This document shows, in pieces, positions 16,282 to 27,300 of a stretch of 64,000 bases of DNA. Origin of the DNA: Mycobacterium marinum (GTDB lineage: Bacteria; Actinomycetota; Actinomycetes; Mycobacteriales; Mycobacteriaceae). The translations under genes and the position numbers were made by a program. Every line of letters starts with the position of its first letter. Position 1 is the stretch's first letter. The DNA is taken from NCBI RefSeq assembly GCF_003391395.1, contig NZ_CP024190.1:4340001-4404000 (forward strand). Reading direction: 5' to 3'. The notes under the pieces are model-generated. The model saw only the letters and a program-made list of their open reading frames with translations, was not told the origin of the DNA and ran no database searches.

Positions 16282-19200
16282 CTAGCCTTCGGCGAGCACC
16301 TCTTCATCGGTCAAAGCCGCGACGTCAAGATAGTGGCGGGCAATCACCGATAGCCGTTCCGGCGTACCGCGTGCCGCCTCCCGGTCTTGTAGGCGCTGCG
16401 CTAGGGCACCCACCGTTCTGGCCGCGAATAGGTCCGCGACCACGACGTGATCGATGTCCAGCCAGTCGCGGATCCGCGCGATCACGGCGGTGGCAAGCAC
16501 CGAATCACCGCCTTGAGCAAAGAAATCGTCGTGCACGCCAATCGAGGCCTGATCGAGCACCTCGGCCACGATCTCGGCAAGCGCGGCCTCCACGTCGTTG
16601 CGTGGAGCCCGGTCTTCGGTTGTGCAGGCTTCGGGTTCCAGCAATGCGGTCACCGCTCGGCGGTCCAGCTTGCCGTTCGCGGTCAGCGGGAATCTTTCGA
16701 AAAATACCGTGCGGGTGGGCACCATGTAGCTCGGCAACAGATCCGCCAGTACGGCGGTGATATCGCCGACCGTATTGGGATCCGCCGCGACGGCGGCAAC
16801 CAACTTGGGTGCGCTCGCACCGACTACGGCCGCAACGGCGTGACGCACTCCGGAAACGGCACGTAGCGCGTTCTCCACCTCGCCGAGCTCGACGCGGTAT
16901 CCACGAATCTGCACCTGATGGTCGGCACGCCCCAGGAACTCGATGGTGCCATCGGGCCAATACCTGGCCATGTCACCGGTCTTGTACCAGCGGATCCCCT
17001 GGTGCTCCACGAAACGCTCCGCGGTGCGCTGCGGATCATTGCGGTATCGCGCAGCGACATTCGCGCCGCCGACCCACAATTCGCCGGCTACCCAGTCCAG
17101 GCAATCGCGGCCCGACGGCGACACAATGCGACAACGTACGTTGCGCAGCGGACGCCCGAACGGCACGGTCGCCCAGTGCGCTGGTGGTTCGCCCACCACC
17201 TCACAGATGGTGTTGTGGATGGCGGTCTCTGTCGCACCGCCCAGACCGGAGAACCGGCATCCCGGAACCTGCCTGGCTAGCCTGCGGGCCAAGTCAGCGC
17301 CCACCCAGTCGCCACCGAGCGTGACGGCCCGCAAGGAGTTGCCCAGCCGATCACCACCGAGATCCAAGATCATGTCGAGCATGCTCGGCACACAGTTGAG
17401 GATTGACACGCGGTGGTGCACCAGCAATTCCACCCAGGTGGTCGGCGCCGACTTTTGCTCTGCGTCAACCGCGACCAGGGAGCCGCCGACCGCGAACATG
17501 CCGAAGATGTCATACACCGACGCATCGAACTCGAGCGCGGACAGCGCCAACACGCGATCGGCGCTGCCAACGCCGAACCACTCGTTGACGGCGTCAATCG
17601 TGTTCATCGCCGCGCTGTGCGGTACGTCGACTCCCTTGGGCAGGCCCGTGGAGCCGGAAGTGAAAATCACGTAGGCGATCTCGCCGATATCGGGAAAGAC
17701 CGGCTCCGGCAATGGCTTCGGATGATCGCGTGCCGTATCGATGGATACGCACGGGACTGCGTCGCCCATCCTCGCGCCCTCGACGGTCAGCGCCGCGACA
17801 ACGTCGGCGGTCTGAAGAATCTTGGCGCGCCGCGCCTCCGGCTGGTCGAAGCCGATCGGAACATATGTACCCCCGGCGGCAAGAACTCCGAGCACAGCCG
17901 GGATCTGAGCACGCCCCTTGGGCAGTTGGACGGCGACCGCGTCGCCGGGTCGCACCCCGCACTCGTGCAGCGCTGCGGCGACGGCAAGCGACTGCCTGCG
18001 CAATTCTCGGTAGCTCCAGACACCCCCGTCATCGCCCACATCCCATACCACCGCCGGCGCGTCCGGATTGGCCGCGGCGTGCTCGAAAAATCCTTGATGC
18101 AAGCATTTTTCGCTGGCTGGTCCATCGGTTGCATTGGTCGCTGCACGGGTCGCGGCCTGCGCGGCGGGCAACTGCACCGGGGCGGAGGCGTCCCAGCCAG
18201 CGTCGCCGTCGGCCAACCGCTTGACCGCATCGGTAAACCGGTTGAACATCGTGTCGATCAGTCCCGGCGGGAATGCTGACTCGCGGGCATCCCAGTTGAC
18301 CAGCAACCCGCCACGTAACTCGGTGACCTGAGCATCCAGCAGGACTTGGGGCCCCTGCGAAATGATCCAGACCGGGTCTCCGAAGGTCTCGATCACTTCA
18401 TCGGCAAACAACTCACCGAGATCGAGAGCGCTGGTAAACACCACCGGCGCCAGCACCGGTTCGCCGCGGTACCTCCCTAGATCGCGCAGCACTTCCAGAC
18501 CGGAATAGGCAGCGTGTGTACCGCTTTCGTACATCCTGCGTTGAATGTCTCGAGCTCGTTGGGCAACCGAAACGTCTTCGGTGACGTCGACCTCGAGCAT
18601 GATCGACGAGGTGAAGTCGCCAACCACTCGATCGATGTCCGGGTGCACCGATTCGCGTTGAAACAAAGGCACATTCAGCAGGAACTTACCTTGCTCCGAC
18701 CAACCGCCGATGGTGTCGGCGAAGACCGCGGCCAACGCCATGGCCGGCGTGACCCCGCGCGCATGCGCCCCGGCCATCAGCTGCTGCTTGGCTTCCGGCG
18801 CCAGCCAGTGCTCGTAGCGCTCGGTCCGATGCGGCGCCCCGGGTTCTCGCACGGCCACGGTCGGCAGTTGCGGCGCGCCGGCCATCTCCGGCAACCGCCG
18901 CTGCCACCATTGCCTGTCCCGCTCGCGCGCCGCCCTGTCCGGTTCGTATTCGGTGCGATAACGCCGGTAGCTGAAGCCGGGAGACTGCAGCGTCGCGCCC
19001 CGGTACAGCTGCGCCAGGTCCGACACCAACACCCGATAGCTCATCGCGTCACCGGCCAGCATGTCGACGTCCAGATGAAGGCGACTGCGGTCGCCATCCC
19101 ACAGCGTGAGCGTGAAGTCGATGACCTGACCGTCTTCAATTGCCAGGCGCTGGTGCCCGTTACGCTCACGCATCTGCAGTAGTGCGGACTCAACCTCGTC

Positions 19201-19773
19201 CGCACTCTGCCCCCGAAGGTCGACCAGGGCGAACACCGGCCTACCCGGGCTGGGCATCGTCTGCTGCGTCCCGTCGGCGAGAAATCGGGTACGCAGCATC
19301 GGATGCACCGCAACCAGGTCGGACACGGCACGTTCCAGCCGCTCGGGATCGATTCCGGTTCCGTCGAATTCAACGTAGAGATGGGCGGCAACGCCGCCGA
19401 GCTCTTGTTCGTCAGAGCGACCGATCCAGTAGGCGTGCTGCATCGTTGCCAACGGGAACGGGGCTTGTGGCGCCTCCGGTTCCAACAACAACTCGGGGCG
19501 GTCGGCCGGTGCAGTTACCGCACATCCGAGCTGGTCGGCGTTGAGCAGTTCGTGCCAGGACTGCACCGTCGCGGTGGCGGCGAGTTGCGCAAAGGTGATG
19601 TCGGCTCCGCGCTTGCGCCAGCGTCCGGCCATCGACATCATGCGGATCGAGTTCAGGCCTAGCTGAATGAGATCGTCGTCGTCGGCGACATCTGCCGCGG
19701 GGCAATCCAGTTGGGCCGCGATCGCGGCCCTGATCTCGTCCCGGCTAATCCACTCCGTGCTGAGCGGCTCCAT
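16282..19773 (-). CDS. mbtB: Mycobactin NRPS MbtB (ArCP-Cy-A-PCP, no thioesterase)
   Basis: 1163 residues from ATG 19773 (GGAAAGGACTGGG precedes it). Domains in order: aryl-carrier domain (1-75, Ser42 in LGLNSIRMM) that receives salicylate from MbtA; cyclisation domain (about 95-530, LDVDMLAGDAMS motif) that forms the oxazoline; adenylation domain (about 560-1010, FTSGSTGLPKG) for Ser/Thr; and peptidyl carrier domain (Ser1091 in FFAQGGDSVLA). M. tuberculosis MbtB is 1414 residues because of a C-terminal thioesterase; here the protein ends after a short tail, and the thioesterase exists as separate MbtT. It is the last gene of the mbtE-F-B operon, 35 bases after mbtF, instead of the first gene next to mbtA. 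Confidence 0.93.
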   Translation of the reverse strand: MEPLSTEWISRDEIRAAIAAQLDCPAADVADDDDLIQLGLNSIRMMSMAGRWRKRGADITFAQLAATATVQSWHELLNADQLGCAVTAPADRPELLLEPEAPQAPFPLATMQHAYWIGRSDEQELGGVAAHLYVEFDGTGIDPERLERAVSDLVAVHPMLRTRFLADGTQQTMPSPGRPVFALVDLRGQSADEVESALLQMRERNGHQRLAIEDGQVIDFTLTLWDGDRSRLHLDVDMLAGDAMSYRVLVSDLAQLYRGATLQSPGFSYRRYRTEYEPDRAARERDRQWWQRRLPEMAGAPQLPTVAVREPGAPHRTERYEHWLAPEAKQQLMAGAHARGVTPAMALAAVFADTIGGWSEQGKFLLNVPLFQRESVHPDIDRVVGDFTSSIMLEVDVTEDVSVAQRARDIQRRMYESGTHAAYSGLEVLRDLGRYRGEPVLAPVVFTSALDLGELFADEVIETFGDPVWIISQGPQVLLDAQVTELRGGLLVNWDARESAFPPGLIDTMFNRFTDAVKRLADGDAGWDASAPVQLPAAQAATRAATNATDGPASEKCLHQGFFEHAAANPDAPAVVWDVGDDGGVWSYRELRRQSLAVAAALHECGVRPGDAVAVQLPKGRAQIPAVLGVLAAGGTYVPIGFDQPEARRAKILQTADVVAALTVEGARMGDAVPCVSIDTARDHPKPLPEPVFPDIGEIAYVIFTSGSTGLPKGVDVPHSAAMNTIDAVNEWFGVGSADRVLALSALEFDASVYDIFGMFAVGGSLVAVDAEQKSAPTTWVELLVHHRVSILNCVPSMLDMILDLGGDRLGNSLRAVTLGGDWVGADLARRLARQVPGCRFSGLGGATETAIHNTICEVVGEPPAHWATVPFGRPLRNVRCRIVSPSGRDCLDWVAGELWVGGANVAARYRNDPQRTAERFVEHQGIRWYKTGDMARYWPDGTIEFLGRADHQVQIRGYRVELGEVENALRAVSGVRHAVAAVVGASAPKLVAAVAADPNTVGDITAVLADLLPSYMVPTRTVFFERFPLTANGKLDRRAVTALLEPEACTTEDRAPRNDVEAALAEIVAEVLDQASIGVHDDFFAQGGDSVLATAVIARIRDWLDIDHVVVADLFAARTVGALAQRLQDREAARGTPERLSVIARHYLDVAALTDEEVLAEG

Positions 19774-19808
19774 CCCAGTCCTTTCCGACCAGTCTATTGA
19801 CTCGGCGC

Positions 19809-22800
19809 CTAGTCCAACCCGGCCGCGAGCGCGGCAATGCCGCGCTGCCACAGGCCGGTTAGGTGGTCGATGTCGGAGCGTTCGAACACCGCGTCACTCC
19901 AGCGCCAGTTGCCGATCAGTTGGGTGCCCTCGGCGGTCACGCCGACAAACACACTTAGATTCAACGCAAAACGCAGGGGCAGATCCGGCTCCGGATCAAT
20001 CGGAAGCGCGTCGAGGTAGGGCCCGGTCAGCAGCGACCACGGTTGATCGGCGACGCCGCCGAGGTCCAGGCGCCCCAGATAGCTGAACTGGATCTGCGGA
20101 TCGACCGCGTCCACCAGTTCGGCAACGCCGTCCACGTACCGAAGCAAGCCATAGTCCAAACCGTCGTTCGGGATCGCTTCGAGGTGGCTGACGACGGAAT
20201 GGACCAGTTCCTGGGCGGCCACCGGATCCCGCTCGGCCTGCTCGATATCCACCGCCGCCGCGCCCGCGCCGAGGCGCACCGGGAATGCGTTGGTGAACCA
20301 GCCGACCGTGTTGGTGGTGTCGGTATCGAGTACGGCATCAGCGCGCCCGTGGCCCTCCAACGCGACCAGGACCCCCGCCGCCGGGTCCTGAGCACGGACC
20401 CGACGCCAGCTTGCCACCGCCATCGCGGTTGCGGCCAGCAATAGTTCGCGCACGCCTTGGTCGCGTCTGACCGCGCCCAGCACCCTCTCCGTGACATCGA
20501 CCGGAATGGCTGCCCGCGTGAGTTGCAGCGTGGACCAGGTATCGCGAGTCGGGTCCGGGTAGCGCAGGCCCAACGCCGGATCGGGTTCGCGCACCAGGGC
20601 CGCCCAGTAGTCGCGCTGATCCTGTACTTGCGGCGCCGAAGCCCGGTGCCACATCAGCTCGCACCACCGGCGGTAGGAGGTGAACTCCGGCAATATCTTC
20701 GGTGGCGTGCCCGCCTGCAGCGAGCGCCACGCCGCGGCGAGGTCGCCCAGCATGATGTGCCAGGACACCACATCCACGGCCAGGTGATGAGCGGTGAGCA
20801 GCAACATATTCGCCGGGTCAGCCCGATGTTCGGTGCCGCGGAACCAGATGGCGCGCACCATCGCACCGGCGGATGGGTCGATCTGGTCGGTCACGACCCG
20901 CGCGGCGTGCGCGACGGCCGAGGCCAGTTCGTCATCGGAGCCTTCGGGCAACGTGATACGGGTCAGTACGTCTTCGGCACGCACCGCCGCGGGCTCGCGA
21001 GTGACCAGCCGCGGCCCCTCTGGGGTTTCGGTCAAAATTGACCGCAAGGTGTCGTGTCCATCGAGCAGCAGCTGCAGCATCAGTTCGATGGACGAGCGGT
21101 CGATGCCCGAGGGTACCCGCAGCAACACGGTGTGGGTGAATCGGCGGTAGTTGCCGTATTCGTAGAGCCAGGACACCATCGGCAGCGGCCGCACCGCACC
21201 GCAGTCGGCGTCGGCCGGGGCGTCCTGCGAGTCCACCGCGGCATCGATTGCGGCACCGAGTTGGCGAATCGTCGTAGCGGTCAACACCATCCGCGGGTCC
21301 ACTCGGAGTCCCTGCCGTCTCGCCTTGTGGACCAACGAGATTGCCACGATGCTGTCCATACCGAACAGGAACAGATCGTCATCGATGTGCGGAATAGCGT
21401 TGAGCTGCTCTTCGAACAGTTCGCACAACACGCGTTCGGTGTCAGTCGACGCCGATACCGCTGTGCCCCCGGAGACACTCGTCAATGCGTCTTCGGCCAG
21501 TCGATCCAATGCGTGACCATCCAGCTTGCCGTTGGCATTCACCGGTAGCCGCGGAAGCGTCACGATACGCGCTGGAACCATGTAGGACGGTAGGCGCTCG
21601 GTGAGACCGGCGCGCAGCTTGATCAGGTCATCGTGCGTATTGTCTTGCCATACAACGAAACCGACCAGGCTGGTGCGGTCCTGCTGACGCAGTACCGAAA
21701 CCGCCGCGTCATGCACGCCGGGCTGGCCGCGCAGTGCCGCCTCGATCTCGCCGACCTCGACGCGATAGCCGCGGATCTTGACCTGGGTGTCGGCGCGGCC
21801 CACATAGGCGTAGCCACCATGGGACAACCGGCGCACCAAGTCCCCGGTCCGATACATGCGCTGACCCGGACGCAGCGGGTCGGCCACGAAGCGAGCAGCC
21901 GTCATCCCAGGTCTGCCAACATAGCCCCGGGCCAGCTGCGCCCCCGACAGGTAGAGCTCCCCCACCACGCCGTCGGGCACCATCCGCAGCGCCGAATCGA
22001 AGACGTAACCGAAAGTCCCCGCGTTGGCAGTACCGATCGTCGGTTTCCGATAGTCCTTGACCGCGGCGACCACCGCCTCAACCGTCATCTCGGTCGGCCC
22101 GTAGCAGTTGTAGACCGCCATCTGCGATAGCCCACGAAGCTGATTCCACAGCCCGGTGTTGATCGCCTCGCCGCCCAGGGCAAGAACCGAGAGGTTGTGA
22201 TCCAACAACCCGGCGGCACTTAGTTGGACGAACATTGACGGGGTGGTGTCGATCATGTCGATCTGACCGATCGCGATGCCTTCCACCAGGCGATCCGCGT
22301 CGCGCATCTCTTCGGCGTCGAACAGATGGATCTCATGCCCGTCGAGCAGGCCGACCATGGGCTGCCACGAGGCGTCAAAACTCAGCGACCAGGCGTGGGC
22401 GATGCGCAACGGCCGGCCCAGGCGGGCGCGGGCTGCCCGGTATACGCGCTCGGCGTGGTCAGCGAAATAGCTCAACACCGCGGCGTTGGTACCGACGACA
22501 CCCTTGGGTTCACCGGTTGATCCGGAGGTGAAGATGACATAGGCGGACTGTTCCGGTCGACGGTCGACGGTGGGCGCGGCAGCGCTGCGCCGCGAAATAC
22601 TGTCCACCGCGGCGGGATCATCGAGCGCCAAGGTCGGCACGGCGGTGCCGACCAGCTGCGAATAGTCGGCTTCGGTGATGGCTAACGCTGGGCTAGCCTG
22701 ACGCACAATAGATTCGACGCGCGCACTGGGAAGGGTGACGTCTACGGGTAGATAGGCCCCACCGGCGGCCAGCACCCCCAGAATGGCGACGATGGATCGC

Positions 22801-24347
22801 TCCGAGCGCGGCAACACCAGCGCCACAACTGTTTCCGGGCCGACTCCGTGCTCGGCTAGCTCCCCCGCCAGCCGGCAGGCCCGCGCGTGTAGTTCGGCGT
22901 AGGTATGGCGCACACCGCCCGCGGCAGTCAGGGCGGCGGCATCCGGTGTGGCTTGCACCTGACGCTCGAACATTTCCCACACCGTCGTATCGAAGGTGGG
23001 CGCCGCCCTCGCGGCAAGGAGGCCGTGTGCCTTCAGCTCGGCCGCGGTCCGAATGTCCAGGTCGTCGGGAGTGCCGTCGCCGATATCGGGAAGTTGACGC
23101 AGCACGGTCAGCATTCGCTCGCCAATTTCGGCGGCCGGAAGATACGGCAGCGCCTCGGCTATGGCCTCGATCAGCACCAGCAACTCGTCCTCGCGCAGGT
23201 GCGAGACCACGGTCAGCGGGTAGTGCGTCAGGCTTTCCATCTCCACGGGAAGGAACTGGGCGCCGTCGGGTGTGGTGGCCGGGCGGATGGCGTCGTCGAT
23301 CGGCGCATTCTCGAACACGAACAGGGAGTCGAAGAGGGGGCCGCGGCCATGTTCGCGTTGGATTTCCGACAAGCTCAGGTAACTGACGTCGCGCATCGCC
23401 GATGACTGGCGCTGCACCTGAGTGCATTGCGCTACCACAGCTTCCGTACCGCTCACGTAGTGGACGACCGGTACGGCGTTGATGAACAGCCCGACCATGG
23501 TCTCCACCCCGGGCAGCTGGTCAGGACGGCCGGAGACGACGGTGCCGAACACGACATCACGACGGTCGGTCAGCCTGCTCAGCACGACTGCCCAGGCGAA
23601 AAGCACCGCGGTGTTCAGCGTGAGGCCATGGCGCCCCGCCCACTGTCGCAGGCGCGCAGTGTCGGCCGCCGGCAACAACAGTTCCGTTTTCCCCGGCTTG
23701 CTCTGCCCCGCCGTGGCCTCGTAGGCCACCATGAGCGGTTCGGACACCCCGCGCAGATAGTCCATCCAGCCGGCGAGCGCGGCCGACCTGTCCTGTTTGG
23801 CGAGCCAGACGATGTAGTCGCGGTAGGGGCGCGCGGCCGGAAGCGCGTCGGCCGCTCCCCCCGCCCGGTACACCGCGAGTAGTTCGGTGAAGAACACCGC
23901 AAGTGACCAACCGTCCACCAGGATGTGGTGAGCGGTGAAGATCATCCGGCGCTTGGTCTCGCCAGGAACGCTGAGCACCACCACCCGCAGTGCCGGTCCA
24001 CGGCTGAGATCAAACGGACGGCGTCGCTCCGAGCGTGCGATGGAGTCGAATTCCGCCGGTGTCGCCACCCGCTCGGACCACGGCAGCGTGGCATGGACGG
24101 GCACAATCTGCACCGGCTTGGGCACATCACGATCCCAGAAGGCGGCGCGCAGATTGGGATGGCGGTCCAGCATGGCTTGCGCGCTGCGACGGAGCAATTC
24201 GAGGTCAACCGGTCCGTCGATATCGACCACGAACTGCATGCTGTAGAGGTCGACGCCGTCCTCGGCCAGCTGGTGTAACGCGAACAGCCCCTCCTGCAGC
24301 GGGCTGAGGGCAAGGACGTCCTCGATCTGTGGGGCAGCCGCGGTCAC
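19809..24347 (-). CDS. mbtF: Mycobactin NRPS MbtF (C-A-PCP-E/C-like)
   Basis: 1512 residues from GTG 24347, overlapping the mbtE stop as GTGA. Condensation domain (about 8-430; HHILVDGWS), adenylation domain (about 460-950; FTSGSTGEPKG, YGPTEMT) expected to load the second lysine, carrier domain (Ser999 in FLFGMDSIVA), and a C-terminal epimerisation/condensation-like domain (about 1035-1500; HHLAVDVVSW). MbtF adds the terminal lysine that cyclises to the caprolactam. The full C-A-T-E order matches Rv2379c (about 1460 aa). It is coupled to mbtE and followed by mbtB. Confidence 0.93.
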   Translation of the reverse strand: MTAAAPQIEDVLALSPLQEGLFALHQLAEDGVDLYSMQFVVDIDGPVDLELLRRSAQAMLDRHPNLRAAFWDRDVPKPVQIVPVHATLPWSERVATPAEFDSIARSERRRPFDLSRGPALRVVVLSVPGETKRRMIFTAHHILVDGWSLAVFFTELLAVYRAGGAADALPAARPYRDYIVWLAKQDRSAALAGWMDYLRGVSEPLMVAYEATAGQSKPGKTELLLPAADTARLRQWAGRHGLTLNTAVLFAWAVVLSRLTDRRDVVFGTVVSGRPDQLPGVETMVGLFINAVPVVHYVSGTEAVVAQCTQVQRQSSAMRDVSYLSLSEIQREHGRGPLFDSLFVFENAPIDDAIRPATTPDGAQFLPVEMESLTHYPLTVVSHLREDELLVLIEAIAEALPYLPAAEIGERMLTVLRQLPDIGDGTPDDLDIRTAAELKAHGLLAARAAPTFDTTVWEMFERQVQATPDAAALTAAGGVRHTYAELHARACRLAGELAEHGVGPETVVALVLPRSERSIVAILGVLAAGGAYLPVDVTLPSARVESIVRQASPALAITEADYSQLVGTAVPTLALDDPAAVDSISRRSAAAPTVDRRPEQSAYVIFTSGSTGEPKGVVGTNAAVLSYFADHAERVYRAARARLGRPLRIAHAWSLSFDASWQPMVGLLDGHEIHLFDAEEMRDADRLVEGIAIGQIDMIDTTPSMFVQLSAAGLLDHNLSVLALGGEAINTGLWNQLRGLSQMAVYNCYGPTEMTVEAVVAAVKDYRKPTIGTANAGTFGYVFDSALRMVPDGVVGELYLSGAQLARGYVGRPGMTAARFVADPLRPGQRMYRTGDLVRRLSHGGYAYVGRADTQVKIRGYRVEVGEIEAALRGQPGVHDAAVSVLRQQDRTSLVGFVVWQDNTHDDLIKLRAGLTERLPSYMVPARIVTLPRLPVNANGKLDGHALDRLAEDALTSVSGGTAVSASTDTERVLCELFEEQLNAIPHIDDDLFLFGMDSIVAISLVHKARRQGLRVDPRMVLTATTIRQLGAAIDAAVDSQDAPADADCGAVRPLPMVSWLYEYGNYRRFTHTVLLRVPSGIDRSSIELMLQLLLDGHDTLRSILTETPEGPRLVTREPAAVRAEDVLTRITLPEGSDDELASAVAHAARVVTDQIDPSAGAMVRAIWFRGTEHRADPANMLLLTAHHLAVDVVSWHIMLGDLAAAWRSLQAGTPPKILPEFTSYRRWCELMWHRASAPQVQDQRDYWAALVREPDPALGLRYPDPTRDTWSTLQLTRAAIPVDVTERVLGAVRRDQGVRELLLAATAMAVASWRRVRAQDPAAGVLVALEGHGRADAVLDTDTTNTVGWFTNAFPVRLGAGAAAVDIEQAERDPVAAQELVHSVVSHLEAIPNDGLDYGLLRYVDGVAELVDAVDPQIQFSYLGRLDLGGVADQPWSLLTGPYLDALPIDPEPDLPLRFALNLSVFVGVTAEGTQLIGNWRWSDAVFERSDIDHLTGLWQRGIAALAAGLD

Positions 24348-27300
24348 GATGCGCTTCCCTGCTGCAGCCAGGATGCGCTCAGCTTGGCCAATGCATCGGG
24401 AGCCAAGCCGGATGCGCTCATCGGCGTATATTCCTGCGCCGGTGGCGGATCCGCCTCGACCACGGGCTCGCCGTTGGCCGCGTCGACGGCGGCGGCCAGC
24501 TCAGCGATGGTCATGTGCTCAAACACCATGGCCGGGGGAAACGGCAGCCCCAGCGCACCCGCTTGAGCCGACCATTTGATGGCGATGATGCTGTCGCCGC
24601 CCAACGCGAAGTAGTTCTCGTCGCGATCGATGCCGGTGATCTCGAGCAACTCCTCCAGCATGGCGGTCAGCCGCCGCTCGGTTTCCGCGGATCCAGCGGC
24701 GACCGGCTGCGACGCCGCGGGACCGGCCGGCAGCGGTGGGGCCAGCAGCTTTGCCAAGTCAGCGCCGGGCAGCAGCTGCACCGCCGACAGTGGGAGGTCC
24801 GGTGTCGTCGCGAACGCAGCGAGTGCGGCGTCCAATGCATCGGCGATCAGCGCAACCGTCGCGGGTTCGTAGAGGTCGGCGTTGGCGATGACCTGCACGT
24901 CGAGTTCTCCACTCGGTGTCACGCTCATCCCAATGGCCAGAAAGAGCAGGGCGACTTCGAAGTTCACCGGAAGTGGCACAACCGTGGTTTCGCCCCTTCC
25001 GGTGAGATCGCGCGGGACCAGCGCCCAGTCCTCGCCCCGGAAGTTGAGCATGTTCTGGAACAACGGATTGCGCGACAGCGCGCGTGGTGGGTTGAGAGCC
25101 TCCACCAACCGCTCGATGGGAAGCTCCTGGTGTGCCAACGCATCGAGCACCGTGTCGCGACTGCCGACGAGTATGGAGCGCAGCGTCGGATCACCGGATA
25201 GGTCGGTGCGCAGCACCACGACGTTGGCGAACAGACCGACCAGCTGCGCGGTGGCCGGTTCCACCCGGGCGGCCACCGGGCTGCCCAGCGCGATGTCGGT
25301 GCCGCCGCCGAGCTTGTGCAGGACGACGGCCAGAGCGGCCTGATAGAGCATGAACTCGGTCGCGCCGTTGCGCTCGGCGAGTTGGGTAAGTGCAGAACGA
25401 CGGGCCGCCGGGACACTGAACTGCACTACCTCGCCGCGCTTGCCGAGCACACGTGGACGCGCGCGGTCAGTCGCCACCGAAATCTCGTCCGGCAGTCCGG
25501 CCAACGCATCGCGCCAGTAGTCGAGTTCGGTCTGTCCCCAGTTGGACTCGAACGTGTTTCGTTGCCACACCGCGTAGTCCGCAAACTGGATGGGCAGGAT
25601 TTCCCACTGCGGCGCGTTGTGTTGCAGTCGGGCCCGGTAGGCAACGATCAGGTCGTCGAGAACAATCTCGAGCGACGCGTGATCGCTGACGATGTGGTGC
25701 ACGATCAACAACAGCACGTGCGTATCCGGCCCCAGCACCAACAGGTTGGCTTGCAGCAACGGCCCGGACTCCGGGGTGAACACATGCCGACGTAGCTGAG
25801 TCGATACGTCGTCGAACTCGTCCTGGTCGATCGCACGGATCGCTAGCTGCACCGTCCGGCTCGGGTGCACGATCTGATACGGAACGCCTTCGTGCTCATC
25901 GAAGTTGGTGCGCAGCGCCTCATGGCGGGCCACCACATCGTTGAGTGCCGCGGCGAGTGCGACCGGGTCCAGTGGACCTTCGAAGCGAAGCGCGAGAGGC
26001 ATGTTGAACTCTTCGCGGGCGCCCTCGATCCGGTACTGAAACCAGGCGGCGAGCTGGGAGTGGGACAGTGGAAGCCGCTGTGGCCTGGCCGATTTGACGA
26101 ATCCGGGGCGGGCCCGTTTCGGATCCAACGGCATGTCGTCGGCGGCCAAGTTATCAAGGTCGAGTTCGAAATCGTTGCGGAACCGTTCCACCAGGCGGGC
26201 CGCCAGCCCGGCCGGGGTCGGGGCGTCGAAGATGGTGCGCACAGTCAGGTCCACGCCGAACTCGGCCCGGATCTGGGCAACGAGTCGAGCCGCCAGCAGC
26301 GAATGGCCGCCCAGCCCGAAGAAGGAGTCTTCGGCGCCGACCCGCTGCCTGCCGAACAGCTGGGCGAAGATCGAGCATATCCACCGCTCGGTGGCCGTCT
26401 CTGGCTCGCGGTAGCGTCGGGTCGCGATCGGAGTTGGCGCGGGCAATGCCCGCCTGTCGAGTTTGCCGCTCACCGTCATCGGGATCTCTGGGATCACCGC
26501 GAACGCGCCGGGCACCATGTACTCCGGCACTGCCGCTGCGGTGTGTGCCCGGATCTCCTCGAGGTCGACCTGGGCCGCCGCCGGCACCAGGTACGCGGCA
26601 AGCATGGGTCCGGCCTCGGTTTCTTCCGCGACGACGAGGCAGTGCCGTACCGCTGGATGCGTGGTGATCACGGATTCGACCTCGCCAAGTTCGATGCGGA
26701 AGCCGCGGATCTTGACTTGCTCGTCGGCGCGGCCGACGAATTCCAGCTCACCGCAATGGTTGCGGCGAACCAGATCGCCCGTTCGGTACAGGCGCATGCC
26801 GGGATTGAACGGGTCGGCGATGAAGCGTTGCGCGGTCAGAGTTGGCCGTCCCAGATATCCACGCGCCAACTGACTGCCGCCCAGATACAGTTCACCGATC
26901 ACCTGGTCCGGTACCGGATGGAGTTGCTCGTCAAGCACGTATGCGTAGACGTTGCGGTTTGGCACACCAATCGGCACCGCTCGGGCACCATGCGAGCCCG
27001 TGACCACCATGTGTGTGGAACAGACCACCGCCTCGGTCGGCCCGTAGTGATTGCGCAACTCCGCGTCGAAGTAGCCGGCGAATCTGTCCGCCACCTCACC
27101 GGGAAGCGCTTCTCCGCCGACCGGAACGTGGCGCAACTGCCGCCACTGCTGGACCTGGGGCAGCAGTAGCAGGGTGCTCAGCATGGAAGGCACCAGGTGT
27201 AACACCGTGACGCCGCGGCGGCTGATCAGATCCGCGACATAGCTGATGTCGCCGAAGGCATCCGGCTTGGGCACGATCAGCTGTGCTCCAAGGAATAACG